Made by a program: the position numbers and the translations under genes
In this document: one piece after another, positions 7,978-16,811 of the stretch
Layout of the letters: each line of letters begins with the position of its first letter
Position numbering within the stretch: the first letter of the stretch is position 1
Notes under the pieces: generated by a model
The model's database searches: none
Told to the model about the DNA's origin: nothing
What the model saw: the letters and a program-made list of their open reading frames with translations, nothing else
NCBI GenBank assembly: GCA_050290225.1
Contig: JBNKHG010000013.1
Coordinates: 123,686 to 187,685 of the forward strand
Direction: 5' to 3'
DNA length: 64,000 nucleotides
Source of the DNA: JBNKHG01 sp050290225
Lineage (GTDB): Bacteria; Pseudomonadota; Gammaproteobacteria; Pseudomonadales; Cellvibrionaceae

Positions 7978-9357
7978 ATGCTGGGAATTGTTCGAGTTGA
8001 TAATAAGGCGTTACGGGAACTGATTGTAATCGCCATACCCATGGTGATCTCCCAGGGCGCGTTTGCGGTAATGATTTTTACCGACCGCTATTTCATGTCG
8101 TTGATAAGCCCGACGCATATGGCCGCCGCCCTGGGCGGTGGTGTGGCATCATTCTTTAGCCTCTCGCTGTTTATTGGTGTGCTCTCTTATGCCAACGCGC
8201 TGGTGGCCCAATATTACGGTGCCGGGCAATGGAGCAAGTGTACCCGGGTAGTGACCCAGTGTTTGATACTGATTCTGTTGAGCGTGCCGTTGCTGCTGCT
8301 GATCAATTTCGGTGTTGGGCATCTGTTTACCGCGATGGAGCATGAGGCGAATCAGGCCAGGTTGGAAAAGTCCTACTATCAAGTGTTGATGTGGGGCGCA
8401 TTGATTACCCTGAGCAAAACGGCTATTGCTTCCTACTTTTCCGGTATTGGACGCACCCGCACGGTTATGATAGCTGACACCCTTGGGGTACTGGTCAATA
8501 TCCCGTTGTCTTATGCATTGATCTTTGGCAAGTTCGGCGCGCCGGCAATGGGAATCGTGGGAGCCGCTCTGGGAACATTGATCAGCACAGTGTTTTCACT
8601 GTTATTGTTTGGGTATTTTTATTTTGAACCCAAGCACAGGGCGCAGTTCGCGGTAATGAAATCGTTTGTCACCGACAGGGAGATTGTTCAACGTCAGTTG
8701 AAATTGGGTTTGCCGTCTGGTTTAGAACTGTTTTTGAACGTGGCGGCGTTTAATCTGTTTCTATTGATGTTCCAGTCCTACGGCGTCGTGCAGGGGGCTT
8801 CGGCAGCCATTGTATTTAACTGGGATATCCTGTCGTTCGTCCCTATGACTGGCCTCAATATCGGTGTTATCAGCCTTACCGGCCGGTTTGTTGGCGCTGG
8901 CATTATGGACCGGGTGGACAAGATCATTAATGCCGCGTTCTTGCTGGGTTTGACGTATTCGTCGATTTTGGCCGTGATTTTTGTGCTCTGTCGGCAACCG
9001 CTGGTGGAATTGTTAATCACGCCGGGGGTGGATTACGCAGAGATCAGAACGCTGGCGACCTTTATGATGATGGGGCTTGCCAGTTACGTGATGGCGGACG
9101 CCGTCATCCTGGTGGTCGGCGGTGTCTTGCGGGGCGCCGGTGACACTCGTTGGCTGATGCGTGCCTCGGTGTTATTACACTGGCTAATGTTGTCGGCACA
9201 GTTTTTGGCCATAAAAGTCCTGGACTTTGGTCCGCGGACGTCCTGGGGCATATTTGTGGCGACCATTATCGCCATCGCATTTGTGTACACCCTGCGACTC
9301 TATGGCAATCGCTGGCGCAGTCCGGATGTCCTTAAACGGGTACTGGCGGAGCGGTAA
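7978..9357 (+). CDS. MATE family efflux transporter
   Basis: A 459-residue inner-membrane antiporter of the multidrug and toxic compound extrusion family, coupling Na+ or H+ influx to drug export. About twelve hydrophobic segments in two six-helix halves are visible; the N-terminal segment IPMVISQGAFAVMIFTDRYF is typical of helix 1, and a second-half repeat begins around residue 240 (LPSGLELFLNVAAFNLFLLM). Start chosen from GGGAGGAAATT seven bases upstream. It is preceded by an attenuator-like leader and a mini-ORF, suggesting inducible expression. The substrate is unknown. Confidence 0.9.
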   Translation: MLGIVRVDNKALRELIVIAIPMVISQGAFAVMIFTDRYFMSLISPTHMAAALGGGVASFFSLSLFIGVLSYANALVAQYYGAGQWSKCTRVVTQCLILILLSVPLLLLINFGVGHLFTAMEHEANQARLEKSYYQVLMWGALITLSKTAIASYFSGIGRTRTVMIADTLGVLVNIPLSYALIFGKFGAPAMGIVGAALGTLISTVFSLLLFGYFYFEPKHRAQFAVMKSFVTDREIVQRQLKLGLPSGLELFLNVAAFNLFLLMFQSYGVVQGASAAIVFNWDILSFVPMTGLNIGVISLTGRFVGAGIMDRVDKIINAAFLLGLTYSSILAVIFVLCRQPLVELLITPGVDYAEIRTLATFMMMGLASYVMADAVILVVGGVLRGAGDTRWLMRASVLLHWLMLSAQFLAIKVLDFGPRTSWGIFVATIIAIAFVYTLRLYGNRWRSPDVLKRVLAER

Positions 9358-9370
9358 TGCTCCGCCTTTT
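9345..9370 (+). terminator. Intrinsic terminator of the MATE gene
   Basis: Perfect 8-bp stem GGCGGAGC/GCTCCGCC with a six-base loop, followed by TTTT. It overlaps the last codons and stop of the MATE gene, so the unit ends here. Confidence 0.75.
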
Positions 9371-9402
9371 CTTGACAATACTTCAGATACTGGCTAATTG
9401 AA

Positions 9403-9457
9403 TAGAGGCCAAGGGTATAGAGACCAAGGAGAGACCAAGGGTACAGGGACCAACGCT
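9403..9457. repeat. Degenerate short tandem repeat
   Basis: About four imperfect copies of a 12-15-base unit resembling AGAGACCAAGGG between the MATE terminator and hspQ. Not coding. Confidence 0.5.
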
Positions 9458-9571
9458 ATAAGGCCAACTGAAGGCTGGTTAATGGATTGCCTAAATCGCA
9501 GCATTTAGTGTCATTCCTGCAATCTTAGTTCTGCCCACTGTTCGAGGCGGGAAAAAAGGCGGAAAATAGGC

Positions 9572-9943
9572 ATGAGTGCAATATTGAGTCACCAACCCCC
9601 TCTGCCAGAAAAGGGACCAGTGGCAATGAGCAGTGTCGCAAAGTTCCAACCCGGTCAAATTGTCGAGCATCTGCGCTTCGGTTACCGCGGGGTGATTATC
9701 GATGTTGACGCGACTTTCTCCCTGTCTGACGAGTGGTACGAAACGGTAGCCAAATCACGACCACCCAAAGATCAACCCTGGTACCACGTTCTGGTTGACA
9801 AGGCTCTGCATGCCACCTATGTGGCGGAGCGGCATCTGGTACTCAGTAACGACATGAGCCAGATTGATCACCCGGAGCTGGGGCGCTTCTTCTGTCGGTT
9901 TACCCATGGTCGTTACTACAGTAGCGATAGCTTCGGAGATTAG
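9572..9943 (+). CDS. hspQ: Heat shock protein HspQ (YccV-like)
   Basis: Hemimethylated-DNA-binding/YccV-domain protein. In E. coli HspQ modulates Lon protease specificity and degradation of mutant DnaA. The family core runs from AKFQPGQIVEHLRFGYRGVI through PWYHVLVD to TYVAERHL, and the C-terminus has the conserved FxxRFTHGRYY-type end. As written the protein has 123 residues; an internal ATG at 9626 would give 105 residues, the size of the E. coli protein, and either start is possible. It is convergent with the arsR-like gene. Confidence 0.85.
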   Translation: MSAILSHQPPLPEKGPVAMSSVAKFQPGQIVEHLRFGYRGVIIDVDATFSLSDEWYETVAKSRPPKDQPWYHVLVDKALHATYVAERHLVLSNDMSQIDHPELGRFFCRFTHGRYYSSDSFGD

Positions 9944-9988
9944 GCCAGGCCTGCCGGCCACTAAAAAGGATGGTGTTGTCTCCGGCGA

Positions 9989-10330
9989 CTACCGGCAATA
10001 CAAATCGTGTAACACTTCGAGAATGCGCACGGCGCCCTGATCGGCAATGGAATAGAAAATCGTTTGGGATTCCCGTCGGGTTTTAACCAACCCATCCCGT
10101 CTGAGTACCGAGAGATGTTGCGAGAGCGCCGATTGGCTCAAGTCGATCCTGTCGTTGAGCTGCCCCACCGAAAGCTCATTATCCATCAGTGTACAAAGCA
10201 CCATCAGTCGATTCTGGTTGGCAAGCGCCTTTAGAAGTCTCTCAGCGTTGCCAGCGTGGGCGCGCATTTCTTCGGGTTTGAAAGCGGTCAACTCAGTCAA
10301 TGGACATTTTCTCTCATTGGGGGCATCCAA
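9989..10330 (-). CDS. ArsR-family persulfide-sensor-like repressor (BigR/SqrR/YgaV type)
   Basis: A 113-residue winged-helix repressor. The pair Cys46 (in VLCTLMDNELSV) and Cys112 (third from... the end, LYCR) matches the two cysteines that form a tetrasulfide bridge in SqrR/BigR; Cys9 is extra. The recognition helix region is LSQSALSQHLSVLRRDGLV. It is divergent from a sulfide:quinone reductase operon, the classic target of this family, and a palindrome lies in the promoter between them. Sulfide/persulfide-dependent derepression is therefore inferred; metal sensing is unlikely because the usual metal-site cysteine pairs are absent. Confidence 0.85.
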   Translation of the reverse strand: MDAPNERKCPLTELTAFKPEEMRAHAGNAERLLKALANQNRLMVLCTLMDNELSVGQLNDRIDLSQSALSQHLSVLRRDGLVKTRRESQTIFYSIADQGAVRILEVLHDLYCR

Positions 10331-10384
10331 TTCAGCCTCCGGATCATATCACCGATACAAATTTAAGAAAACCCTAAAACAGTA

Positions 10385-10413
10385 TAGACTAAATTAGTAA
10401 AGACTAATATAAT
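10385..10413 (+). promoter_or_regulatory. sqr promoter with embedded ArsR operator
   Basis: A -35 element TAGACT (10385-10390) and a perfect -10 TATAAT (10408-10413) with a 17-base spacer. The inverted repeat ATTAGT-AAAG-ACTAAT (10393-10408) lies between them, so bound repressor would block RNA polymerase. This fits auto- and cross-regulation by the divergent ArsR-like gene. Confidence 0.6.
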
Positions 10414-10512
10414 GATTTGTAGATAAAAGGATGATGGGTGAAAAGTGGGTAAGGGCTATACAGGCGTCGGGGAAATCGGCCCCGGCATATTCTGGATTGG
10501 AGGAGGTCGACC

Positions 10513-11790
10513 ATGAGTACCATTGTTATTCTCGGCGCCGGAGTGGGTGGCATTTCGCAGGCATTTGAACTGAAGCAACAGTTGCGGGGGAGAGACGACC
10601 GCCTGGTCCTGGTCAGTGACAGCGATCGATTCGAGTTCACCCCTTCCAACCCGTGGGTGGCCGTTGGCTGGCGCAAGGAAGAACAGATTACCGTTCCACT
10701 GGTGCCGTTGATGGAAAAACACGGTATAGAATTTATCAACCAACCCGCGAAACGGGTGCTGCCGGAGCAACAGTCGGTTGAACTCGAAGATGGGAAAAAG
10801 ATCGACTACGAATACCTGGTTATAGCCACCGGGCCTAAGCTCGCCTTTGATGAAGTGCCTGGCCTGGGCCCCGAAGGCTTTACTGCGTCTATCTGCAAGA
10901 CCGGTCATGCAGCACTCGCCAATCGGGATTTCGAGCGCTTCGCGAAGTCTCCGGGCCCCGTTGTTATCGGCGCGGCGCCCGCCGCCTCCTGCTTTGGACC
11001 CGCCTACGAATACGCTTTTATCCTCGATACTGAGTTGCGCAAACGCAAAATCAGAGACCGGGTGCCTATGACCTTTGTCACACCGGAACCCTATATCGGT
11101 CACCTCGGCCTGGATGGTGTCGGCGATACCAAGGGAATGTTGGAATCCGAGTTGCGTAATCGCCATATTCGCTGGATCACCAATGCCAGAATCGACGAAA
11201 TCTACGACGGCGGCATGCTCGTTACGGAAGTAGGCGAACGCGACAGCTACCGGGAACATCGGCTGGAGTTCGCTCACGCCATGGTTCTACCGGCCTTTAA
11301 GGGTGTGGATGCCGTCGCCGGTATTGAAGGGCTGGTCAATCCGCGCGGTTTCGTGATCGTTGACGAATTCCAGCGCAACCCGACATTCCCGACTATCTAC
11401 GCCGTCGGCGTCGGCGTTGCCATTGCGCCAGTGGGACCCTCTCCTGTACCTGTGGGTACACCGAAGACAGGGTATATGATCGAATCCATGGTCACAGCCA
11501 CCACCTATAATATTGTCGATGGCATCAACGGTCAGGCACCGTCGCATCGCGCTACCTGGAACGCCCTCTGCCTCGCGGATTTCGGCGATGGCGGTGTGGC
11601 TTTCGTCGCCATGCCCCAGATCCCGCCCCGCAATACCAACTGGGCGGCGAAGGGCAAGTGGGTGCATCTGGCGAAGGTCGGTTTTGAAAAGTATTTCCTG
11701 CGCAAGGTCAGGCGCGGACAGACCGAGCCCTATTTTGAACGGCAGGTCCTGAAATTTATGGGTTTGGATAAAATCAAGGAGACGCAATGA
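10513..11790 (+). CDS. sqr: Sulfide:quinone oxidoreductase (type I)
   Basis: Membrane-associated flavoprotein oxidising sulfide to polysulfide with reduction of quinone. The 425-residue sequence starts with the FAD-binding VILGAGVGGIS motif. The three cysteines needed for polysulfide handling are Cys128 (SICKTGHA), Cys160 (ASCFGPAYEYAF) and Cys353 (ALCLADFGDGG), close to the C128/C160/C356 set of Acidithiobacillus ferrooxidans SQR, which it resembles along its length (PSNPWVAVGW, TPEPYIGHLG, GTPKTGYMIESMV). It is the first gene of a five-gene operon; its stop overlaps the RND gene start by four bases. Confidence 0.93.
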   Translation: MSTIVILGAGVGGISQAFELKQQLRGRDDRLVLVSDSDRFEFTPSNPWVAVGWRKEEQITVPLVPLMEKHGIEFINQPAKRVLPEQQSVELEDGKKIDYEYLVIATGPKLAFDEVPGLGPEGFTASICKTGHAALANRDFERFAKSPGPVVIGAAPAASCFGPAYEYAFILDTELRKRKIRDRVPMTFVTPEPYIGHLGLDGVGDTKGMLESELRNRHIRWITNARIDEIYDGGMLVTEVGERDSYREHRLEFAHAMVLPAFKGVDAVAGIEGLVNPRGFVIVDEFQRNPTFPTIYAVGVGVAIAPVGPSPVPVGTPKTGYMIESMVTATTYNIVDGINGQAPSHRATWNALCLADFGDGGVAFVAMPQIPPRNTNWAAKGKWVHLAKVGFEKYFLRKVRRGQTEPYFERQVLKFMGLDKIKETQ

Positions 11791-14399
11791 AACACTGGCT
11801 GATTCACAACGCCGTTGAGCGTCCGCGTGCCATCTACCTTTTAACGGCGTTGCTGACACTCGTGCTGGGGTTGCAGATCCTGCGTATCCAGGTCGACACC
11901 GATCCTGAAAATATGCTGCCGGTAGAGCAGCCGGATCGTGTATTTCACAACCTGGTGAAAGCGCGCTTTGGACTTCATGACGCCATTGTGGTGGGCATGG
12001 TCAACGACACCCATCCTATGGGGATATACAACGCCGCGTCGCTGGATAACCTGCATCGATTGAGCCGGGAAATCCTCGCCATCGATGGTGTGATTCCACC
12101 GGACCTGATGTCCTTGGCGATAGTCGACAATATCTCCCAGGCGCCCGGGGGCGCTATCCGCTTCGAGTGGATGATGAAGGAGGCCCCGGAATCGGAGTTG
12201 CAGGCACGAGATATCCGCGACAAGGTGGAGAGGTTACCCCTGCTGGTAAACACACTTGTGTCCGAAGATGGACGCGCGTCCGCCATCTATGTGCCTATCG
12301 AGAGCAAGGACCTGAGCTACGAGATCTCCATGAAGATCCAGGCACTGACCGCGGCGCTGGAGGGGGAGGACGCCTACCACATTACCGGGTTGCCCGTGGC
12401 CGAGGATACCTTCGGGGTGGAGATGTTTGTGCAGATGGGTATCTCGGCGCCCTTGGCGGGGCTGATGATATTTGTACTGATGTGGTACTTTTTCCGCAGC
12501 CCGCGGTTGGTGATTGCGCCGATGGTAGTGGCCATGGCGACCGTGATCGGTACCATGGGGTTGCTGATCGGGCTGGGTTTTACTGTCCATATTATGAGTT
12601 CGATGATCCCGATCTTCCTGATGCCGATAGCGGTAGTGGATTCGGTGCATATCATGTCCGAGTTCGCTGACAAATACGATCCCGGGCGTGACCACAAGCA
12701 GACCATTCGCGAGGTGGTGGAACACCTTTATACCCCCATGCTGTTCACCACCCTGACCACCGGTATCGGATTTGGCTCTCTGATGTTGACCCCCATTCCG
12801 CCAGTCCAGGTGTTCGGCGCCTTCGTCGCCACCGGGGTATTGCTGGCATTCCTTCTGACCATTACGTTTGTCCCGGCCTATGTGGTGCGCATGAAACCTC
12901 AGAGCCTTGCGGCCTTGGAACGACTCAAAACGACCGGCACCCCGGACACCCCGCTGTCCCGAGGATTGCGTCACGGCGGGCGCATTGCCTTCAAACATGG
13001 CAAGTTGATTTGCGGCCTCGCGCTGGTTGTACTGGGGGCGAGTGTGGCAGGCGTCGTACAGATTAATATCAACGACAATCCGGTACGTTGGTTCAAGGAG
13101 CAGCATCGTATTCGCATTGCCGATCGGGTATTGAACGAACATTTTGCCGGCACTTACGACGCCTTCCTGGTCTTAAGCTATGAAAGCGGATCCGACTCTG
13201 ACGCTTTTCGCGACAATGCGCTGTCGTTGATTCAACGCGCAGAATCCGAAGGTGTCGATATGGCCTCGCTCAACGCTATGATCACCGGCACCGATGTTTT
13301 TGACAGTGCCCGATTTGATGATCTCGTCGTCGCCATCGATGACGCTCTGTACGAGGCACCAGACGACGTGCAACCGGTGCTTGAAGAGCTGCTGCTGCTC
13401 GTCGAGGATGCCCAATCGGCGGCAAAATATTTCCAGCGGCCCCAGGTGTTGCAGACGATCGAAGCGCTGCAGCAGGCACTGTTGGATACCGGCTGGGTGG
13501 GGAAAACCAACGCTGTCACGGATGTGGTGAAGGTGGTGAACCGCGAGCTGCATGGCGGCAAAGCACGGGACTATCGAATACCTGACACTGTGCCCGCCGT
13601 AGCGCAGACGCTGTTGCAATACCAATCGTCCCACCGGCCCCAGGATCTGTGGCATATGGTGACGCCTGACTACCGTTCAACCGCGATCTGGTTGCAACTG
13701 ACCAGCGGCGACAACCAGGATATGACGCGGGTTATCGAGGCCATGGATGCCTACCTGGCGGAACATCCTTTGCCGGAAGGCATAAAAGCGCAATGGGCGG
13801 GTAAAACCTATATCAATGTCGTCTGGCAGGAGGCGATGGTACTGGGGATGTTGAAAAGCCTGCTGGGCGCTTTTGCCATGGTCTACGTGATGATGGTGCT
13901 ACTGTTCCGCTCGGTCCGTTTCGGCCTCCTGGCAATGGTGCCCCTATCGGTGACGATTCTGGCCGTTTACGGGCTGATCGGCTGGATTGGCAAGGACTAC
14001 GATATGCCTATTGCTGTACTGTCGTCCCTGACCCTCGGACTCTCAGTCGACTTCGCCATTCATTTTATACAGCGGATGCGGACCCTCTATCAGCAGACCG
14101 GTTCTTTCGACGAAGCCGCCCGCCAGGTGTTCGAGGAGCCCGCCCGTGCGATTTCGCGCAACGCGATTGTCATTGCCCTGGGCTTTACGCCTCTGTTTTT
14201 GGCGCCGCTGGTTCCCTATGTCACCGTAGGCGCGTTTATGGCGGCCATTATGGCAGTCTCCGGCCTGGCCACACTGGTGCTGTTACCGGCGGTCATGGGC
14301 TGGGCAAGGAGTAGTTTGTTTAAGGATAAAGGCGATAAGACAAACGGATCTGAAGAAAAACTATCGCTGGACGAAACTGCGGAAGAGCTGATTCAGTAA
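11787..14399 (+). CDS. RND superfamily exporter (MMPL/HAE3-like)
   Basis: An 870-residue inner-membrane exporter with duplicated architecture: one transmembrane helix, a periplasmic loop and five helices, twice. The half-repeats centre on residues 230-370 and 680-850. Acidic residues typical of proton relay occur in helix 4 of each half (IAVVDSVHIMSEFADKY; LGLSVDFAIHFIQRM). Members of this branch export hydrophobic molecules such as lipids or hopanoids. It is translationally coupled to sqr (ATGA overlap), and the next gene encodes a LolA-like lipid carrier, so export of a lipid-like or sulfur-containing compound is possible. Confidence 0.88.
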   Translation: MKHWLIHNAVERPRAIYLLTALLTLVLGLQILRIQVDTDPENMLPVEQPDRVFHNLVKARFGLHDAIVVGMVNDTHPMGIYNAASLDNLHRLSREILAIDGVIPPDLMSLAIVDNISQAPGGAIRFEWMMKEAPESELQARDIRDKVERLPLLVNTLVSEDGRASAIYVPIESKDLSYEISMKIQALTAALEGEDAYHITGLPVAEDTFGVEMFVQMGISAPLAGLMIFVLMWYFFRSPRLVIAPMVVAMATVIGTMGLLIGLGFTVHIMSSMIPIFLMPIAVVDSVHIMSEFADKYDPGRDHKQTIREVVEHLYTPMLFTTLTTGIGFGSLMLTPIPPVQVFGAFVATGVLLAFLLTITFVPAYVVRMKPQSLAALERLKTTGTPDTPLSRGLRHGGRIAFKHGKLICGLALVVLGASVAGVVQININDNPVRWFKEQHRIRIADRVLNEHFAGTYDAFLVLSYESGSDSDAFRDNALSLIQRAESEGVDMASLNAMITGTDVFDSARFDDLVVAIDDALYEAPDDVQPVLEELLLLVEDAQSAAKYFQRPQVLQTIEALQQALLDTGWVGKTNAVTDVVKVVNRELHGGKARDYRIPDTVPAVAQTLLQYQSSHRPQDLWHMVTPDYRSTAIWLQLTSGDNQDMTRVIEAMDAYLAEHPLPEGIKAQWAGKTYINVVWQEAMVLGMLKSLLGAFAMVYVMMVLLFRSVRFGLLAMVPLSVTILAVYGLIGWIGKDYDMPIAVLSSLTLGLSVDFAIHFIQRMRTLYQQTGSFDEAARQVFEEPARAISRNAIVIALGFTPLFLAPLVPYVTVGAFMAAIMAVSGLATLVLLPAVMGWARSSLFKDKGDKTNGSEEKLSLDETAEELIQ

Positions 14400-14414
14400 A
14401 AAGGAGAACCATCC

Positions 14415-15233
14415 ATGAACGTTGTGAAAAATGCACTATTCACTTCGAGCCTGTTAATCGGCGCTTTGGCATCGGCATGGTCCGTCGGCGAAGCACTCAA
14501 GGATGCGGACAAAATTGTGGAAAAAGCCAACCTCGCCGCGTACTACGCCGGTGCGGACGGTCGTGCCGAGGTTCGTATGCTGATCCATGACGGCCAGGGC
14601 CGCGAGCAGCGCCGCCAGTTTACCGTATTACGGCGAAACATAGAGTCCGGTGGCGACCAGGAGTTTCTGGTTGCTTTCAGTCATCCTTCGGATGTGCGTG
14701 GTACCTCATACCTGGTAAAGAAACACCCGGGTCGTGACGATGACCGCTGGCTCTACCTGCCGGGACTGGATTTGGTCAAGCGTATTTCCGCCGGTGACAA
14801 ACGCACCAGTTTTGTCGGTGCCCATTACTTTTACGAGGATGTCTCCGGACGAGGTCCGGAAGAGGATATCCATGAAATGATCGAAACCACAGACGCCGCC
14901 TATGTGCTCAAGCACACCCCGAAAGTACCGGCGGAGGTGGAATTTGTCAGTTACGTCACCTGGATTGACCGGGAGACGTTTCTGCCCATGAAAATAGAAT
15001 ACACCAATGCCGCCGGAAAAGTTTATCGGCGGGTTGAGGTGCTTGAGTCCAAGCCCATCGACGGTCATCCCACGGTAACCCAAAGCCGTGTCAGCAACCT
15101 GGAAACCGGGGGGTACACCGACATGCAGTTCCGCTTTATCGCCTACGATATCGGAATACCCGATAACCTGTTCTCCGAACGCTCGCTGCGCACACCGCCA
15201 CGACAGTGGCTGAAGCGTCCGGCAAAAGGGTAA
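14415..15233 (+). CDS. Outer-membrane lipoprotein-sorting (LolA-like) protein
   Basis: A 272-residue secreted protein (signal peptide MNVVKNALFTSSLLIGALAS) of the outer membrane lipoprotein-sorting family, which shares the open beta-barrel fold of LolA and commonly accompanies MMPL/RND exporters. Conserved features include SHPSDVRGTSYLV, DDRWLYLPGLDLVKRI and FVSYVTWIDRETFLPMKIEY. It probably carries a hydrophobic cargo across the periplasm from the RND exporter. It lies 15 bases after the RND gene with a GGAG ribosome site. Confidence 0.85.
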   Translation: MNVVKNALFTSSLLIGALASAWSVGEALKDADKIVEKANLAAYYAGADGRAEVRMLIHDGQGREQRRQFTVLRRNIESGGDQEFLVAFSHPSDVRGTSYLVKKHPGRDDDRWLYLPGLDLVKRISAGDKRTSFVGAHYFYEDVSGRGPEEDIHEMIETTDAAYVLKHTPKVPAEVEFVSYVTWIDRETFLPMKIEYTNAAGKVYRRVEVLESKPIDGHPTVTQSRVSNLETGGYTDMQFRFIAYDIGIPDNLFSERSLRTPPRQWLKRPAKG

Positions 15234-15250
15234 TGGGAAGCGGGCACCGG

Positions 15251-16531
15251 ATGAGAATCCTGACTTACGTTTTGTTGCTTCTGGCTCCGCTGGTTTCCCT
15301 CTCCCAAGAGACGGAATGGAACGACTGGGAAGACGCAGAGCCGGAGAACCAGGCGCGACTTGAGTGGCACGGCTTTGTTGAAGGCGCCTGGGGTAGCCGC
15401 TGGGACAGCGATCCCAATATCGATCGTAGACGCACCCTGGCAGATACGCGATGGCGTATCGAAACCGAGTGGGCTGATGATAGGTTCACTGTCAGCTTTA
15501 AAGGCGACTTGCTGTACGATGAGGTGGCGCGTGAGTTCGACCCCGAGGTCAGGGATTTCTCGCTGGCGTTCTCGCCAGTCGATACGCTGGACCTTAAAGT
15601 GGGCCGCCAAATACTCACCTGGGGCACCGGGGACCTGTTGTTCCTGAACGATCTTTTCCCGAAGGACTGGGTCAGCTTTTTTGCCGGGCGGGAGGACGAG
15701 TACCTGAAAGCCTCCTCCGATGCGCTTCGTTTGACCTTCTATAACACCGCGGCCAATATTGATCTCGTCTGGTCACCGGAATTTGATGCCGACAACTCTA
15801 TACGCGGTGAACGTTTTTCCTTCTTTTCGCCCCTGGCAGGGAAGAGGGTGGCGCCCGATCCCCACCTCAATGCGATCGAGCCCGATCACGCCATTGAAAA
15901 CGGTGAACTGGCAATACGTCTTTTCAAGAATATCGATGGCATCGAGTACGCTCTCTACGGCTATCGCGGCTATTTTAAACAGCCCACCGCGCTTACTGCC
16001 GACTTTGCCCCAGCCTTTGCTCCCATGAGCGCTTTGGGTGCGAGTTTGCGCCGGCCTTTAGCGGCGGGGATCTTTAACACCGAGTTCGCCTACTACCACT
16101 CCCGCAATGACGAGAACGGTGGAGATTGGCGAACACCCAACAGCCAGCTACGCCTGCTGGCCGGTTATGAACGGGAACTGGTGAGAAACTTCACCGTGGG
16201 TGTGCAGTACTACCTGGAGTGGACACAGGATTACGATGCCCTGCGCGAAAATTCCCCATACCCCGGATTTGAGCCCGAGGAGTATCGTCATGTGCTCACC
16301 AACCGCCTGACATACAGGGCCTATCGGGACAAGCTCACCCTGTCGCTGTTCACCTTCCTGTCACCGAGCGATGACGACTACTACCTGCGTCCGCAGGTTA
16401 TCTATCGCTACAGTGACGATTGGACCCTGACCTGGGGCGCCAACCTGTTTGGCGGCGACGAGGAACACACATTTTTTGGCCAGTTTGAAGACAACAGCAA
16501 TACCTACTTGAAGGTAAGATTCAACTATTGA
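15251..16531 (+). CDS. Outer-membrane beta-barrel protein (DUF1302/porin-like)
   Basis: A 426-residue secreted protein predicted to form a beta-barrel: the mature part is rich in alternating aromatic/polar strands and ends in a Phe/Tyr terminus (KVRFNY) typical of outer-membrane proteins. A start at 15251 gives a clean signal peptide (MRILTYVLLLLAPLVSLS); an ATG at 15233 overlapping the previous stop is an alternative. Motif KVGRQILTWGTGDLLFLNDL fits the alginate-porin/DUF1302-like group seen beside RND exporters. It likely provides the outer-membrane exit or receiver for the RND/LolA-like system. Confidence 0.7.
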   Translation: MRILTYVLLLLAPLVSLSQETEWNDWEDAEPENQARLEWHGFVEGAWGSRWDSDPNIDRRRTLADTRWRIETEWADDRFTVSFKGDLLYDEVAREFDPEVRDFSLAFSPVDTLDLKVGRQILTWGTGDLLFLNDLFPKDWVSFFAGREDEYLKASSDALRLTFYNTAANIDLVWSPEFDADNSIRGERFSFFSPLAGKRVAPDPHLNAIEPDHAIENGELAIRLFKNIDGIEYALYGYRGYFKQPTALTADFAPAFAPMSALGASLRRPLAAGIFNTEFAYYHSRNDENGGDWRTPNSQLRLLAGYERELVRNFTVGVQYYLEWTQDYDALRENSPYPGFEPEEYRHVLTNRLTYRAYRDKLTLSLFTFLSPSDDDYYLRPQVIYRYSDDWTLTWGANLFGGDEEHTFFGQFEDNSNTYLKVRFNY

Positions 16532-16544
16532 TGGAGGTTTGATT

Positions 16545-16757
16545 ATGTCTCTGGAACGTTCTGTGGAAGCCTTTGCCGGCTTTATGGTCCTGCTCTCAGT
16601 CGTGTTGACCTATTTTGTGCATCCCTGGTTTGTCTGGCTTACCGTTTTTGTCGGTGCCAATTTGTTTCAGCAGGCGTTTACCGGGTTCTGCCCGGCAGCC
16701 ATGGCTATGAAAAAATTTGGCATAAAAAGCGAGCGGGAATTGGCCGTGAAGAGATGA
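16545..16757 (+). CDS. DUF2892 small inner-membrane protein
   Basis: A 70-residue protein with two hydrophobic segments and the family signature around FTGFCPAAMAMKKFG. DUF2892 is also the membrane tail of the rhodanese YgaP, which in E. coli is paired with the ArsR regulator YgaV, so its presence at the end of a YgaV/SqrR-type regulated sulfide operon makes sense. The start has GGAGGT eight bases upstream. It probably handles sulfane sulfur or thiosulfate at the membrane, but no rhodanese domain is attached. Confidence 0.8.
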   Translation: MSLERSVEAFAGFMVLLSVVLTYFVHPWFVWLTVFVGANLFQQAFTGFCPAAMAMKKFGIKSERELAVKR

Positions 16758-16811
16758 GGCCGCAACGGCAGTGCATCAGGCGCTCCCCCTGAATGACTGT
16801 CATTCGCCTGC

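Noticed and set aside
10456..11277. Long open frame antisense to sqr
   Set aside because: It mirrors the codon structure of a clearly recognisable SQR; the antisense product matches no family and lacks a ribosome site.
12234..13142. Open frame antisense to the RND gene
   Set aside because: His/Gln-rich shadow typical of reverse-strand translation of membrane-protein genes.
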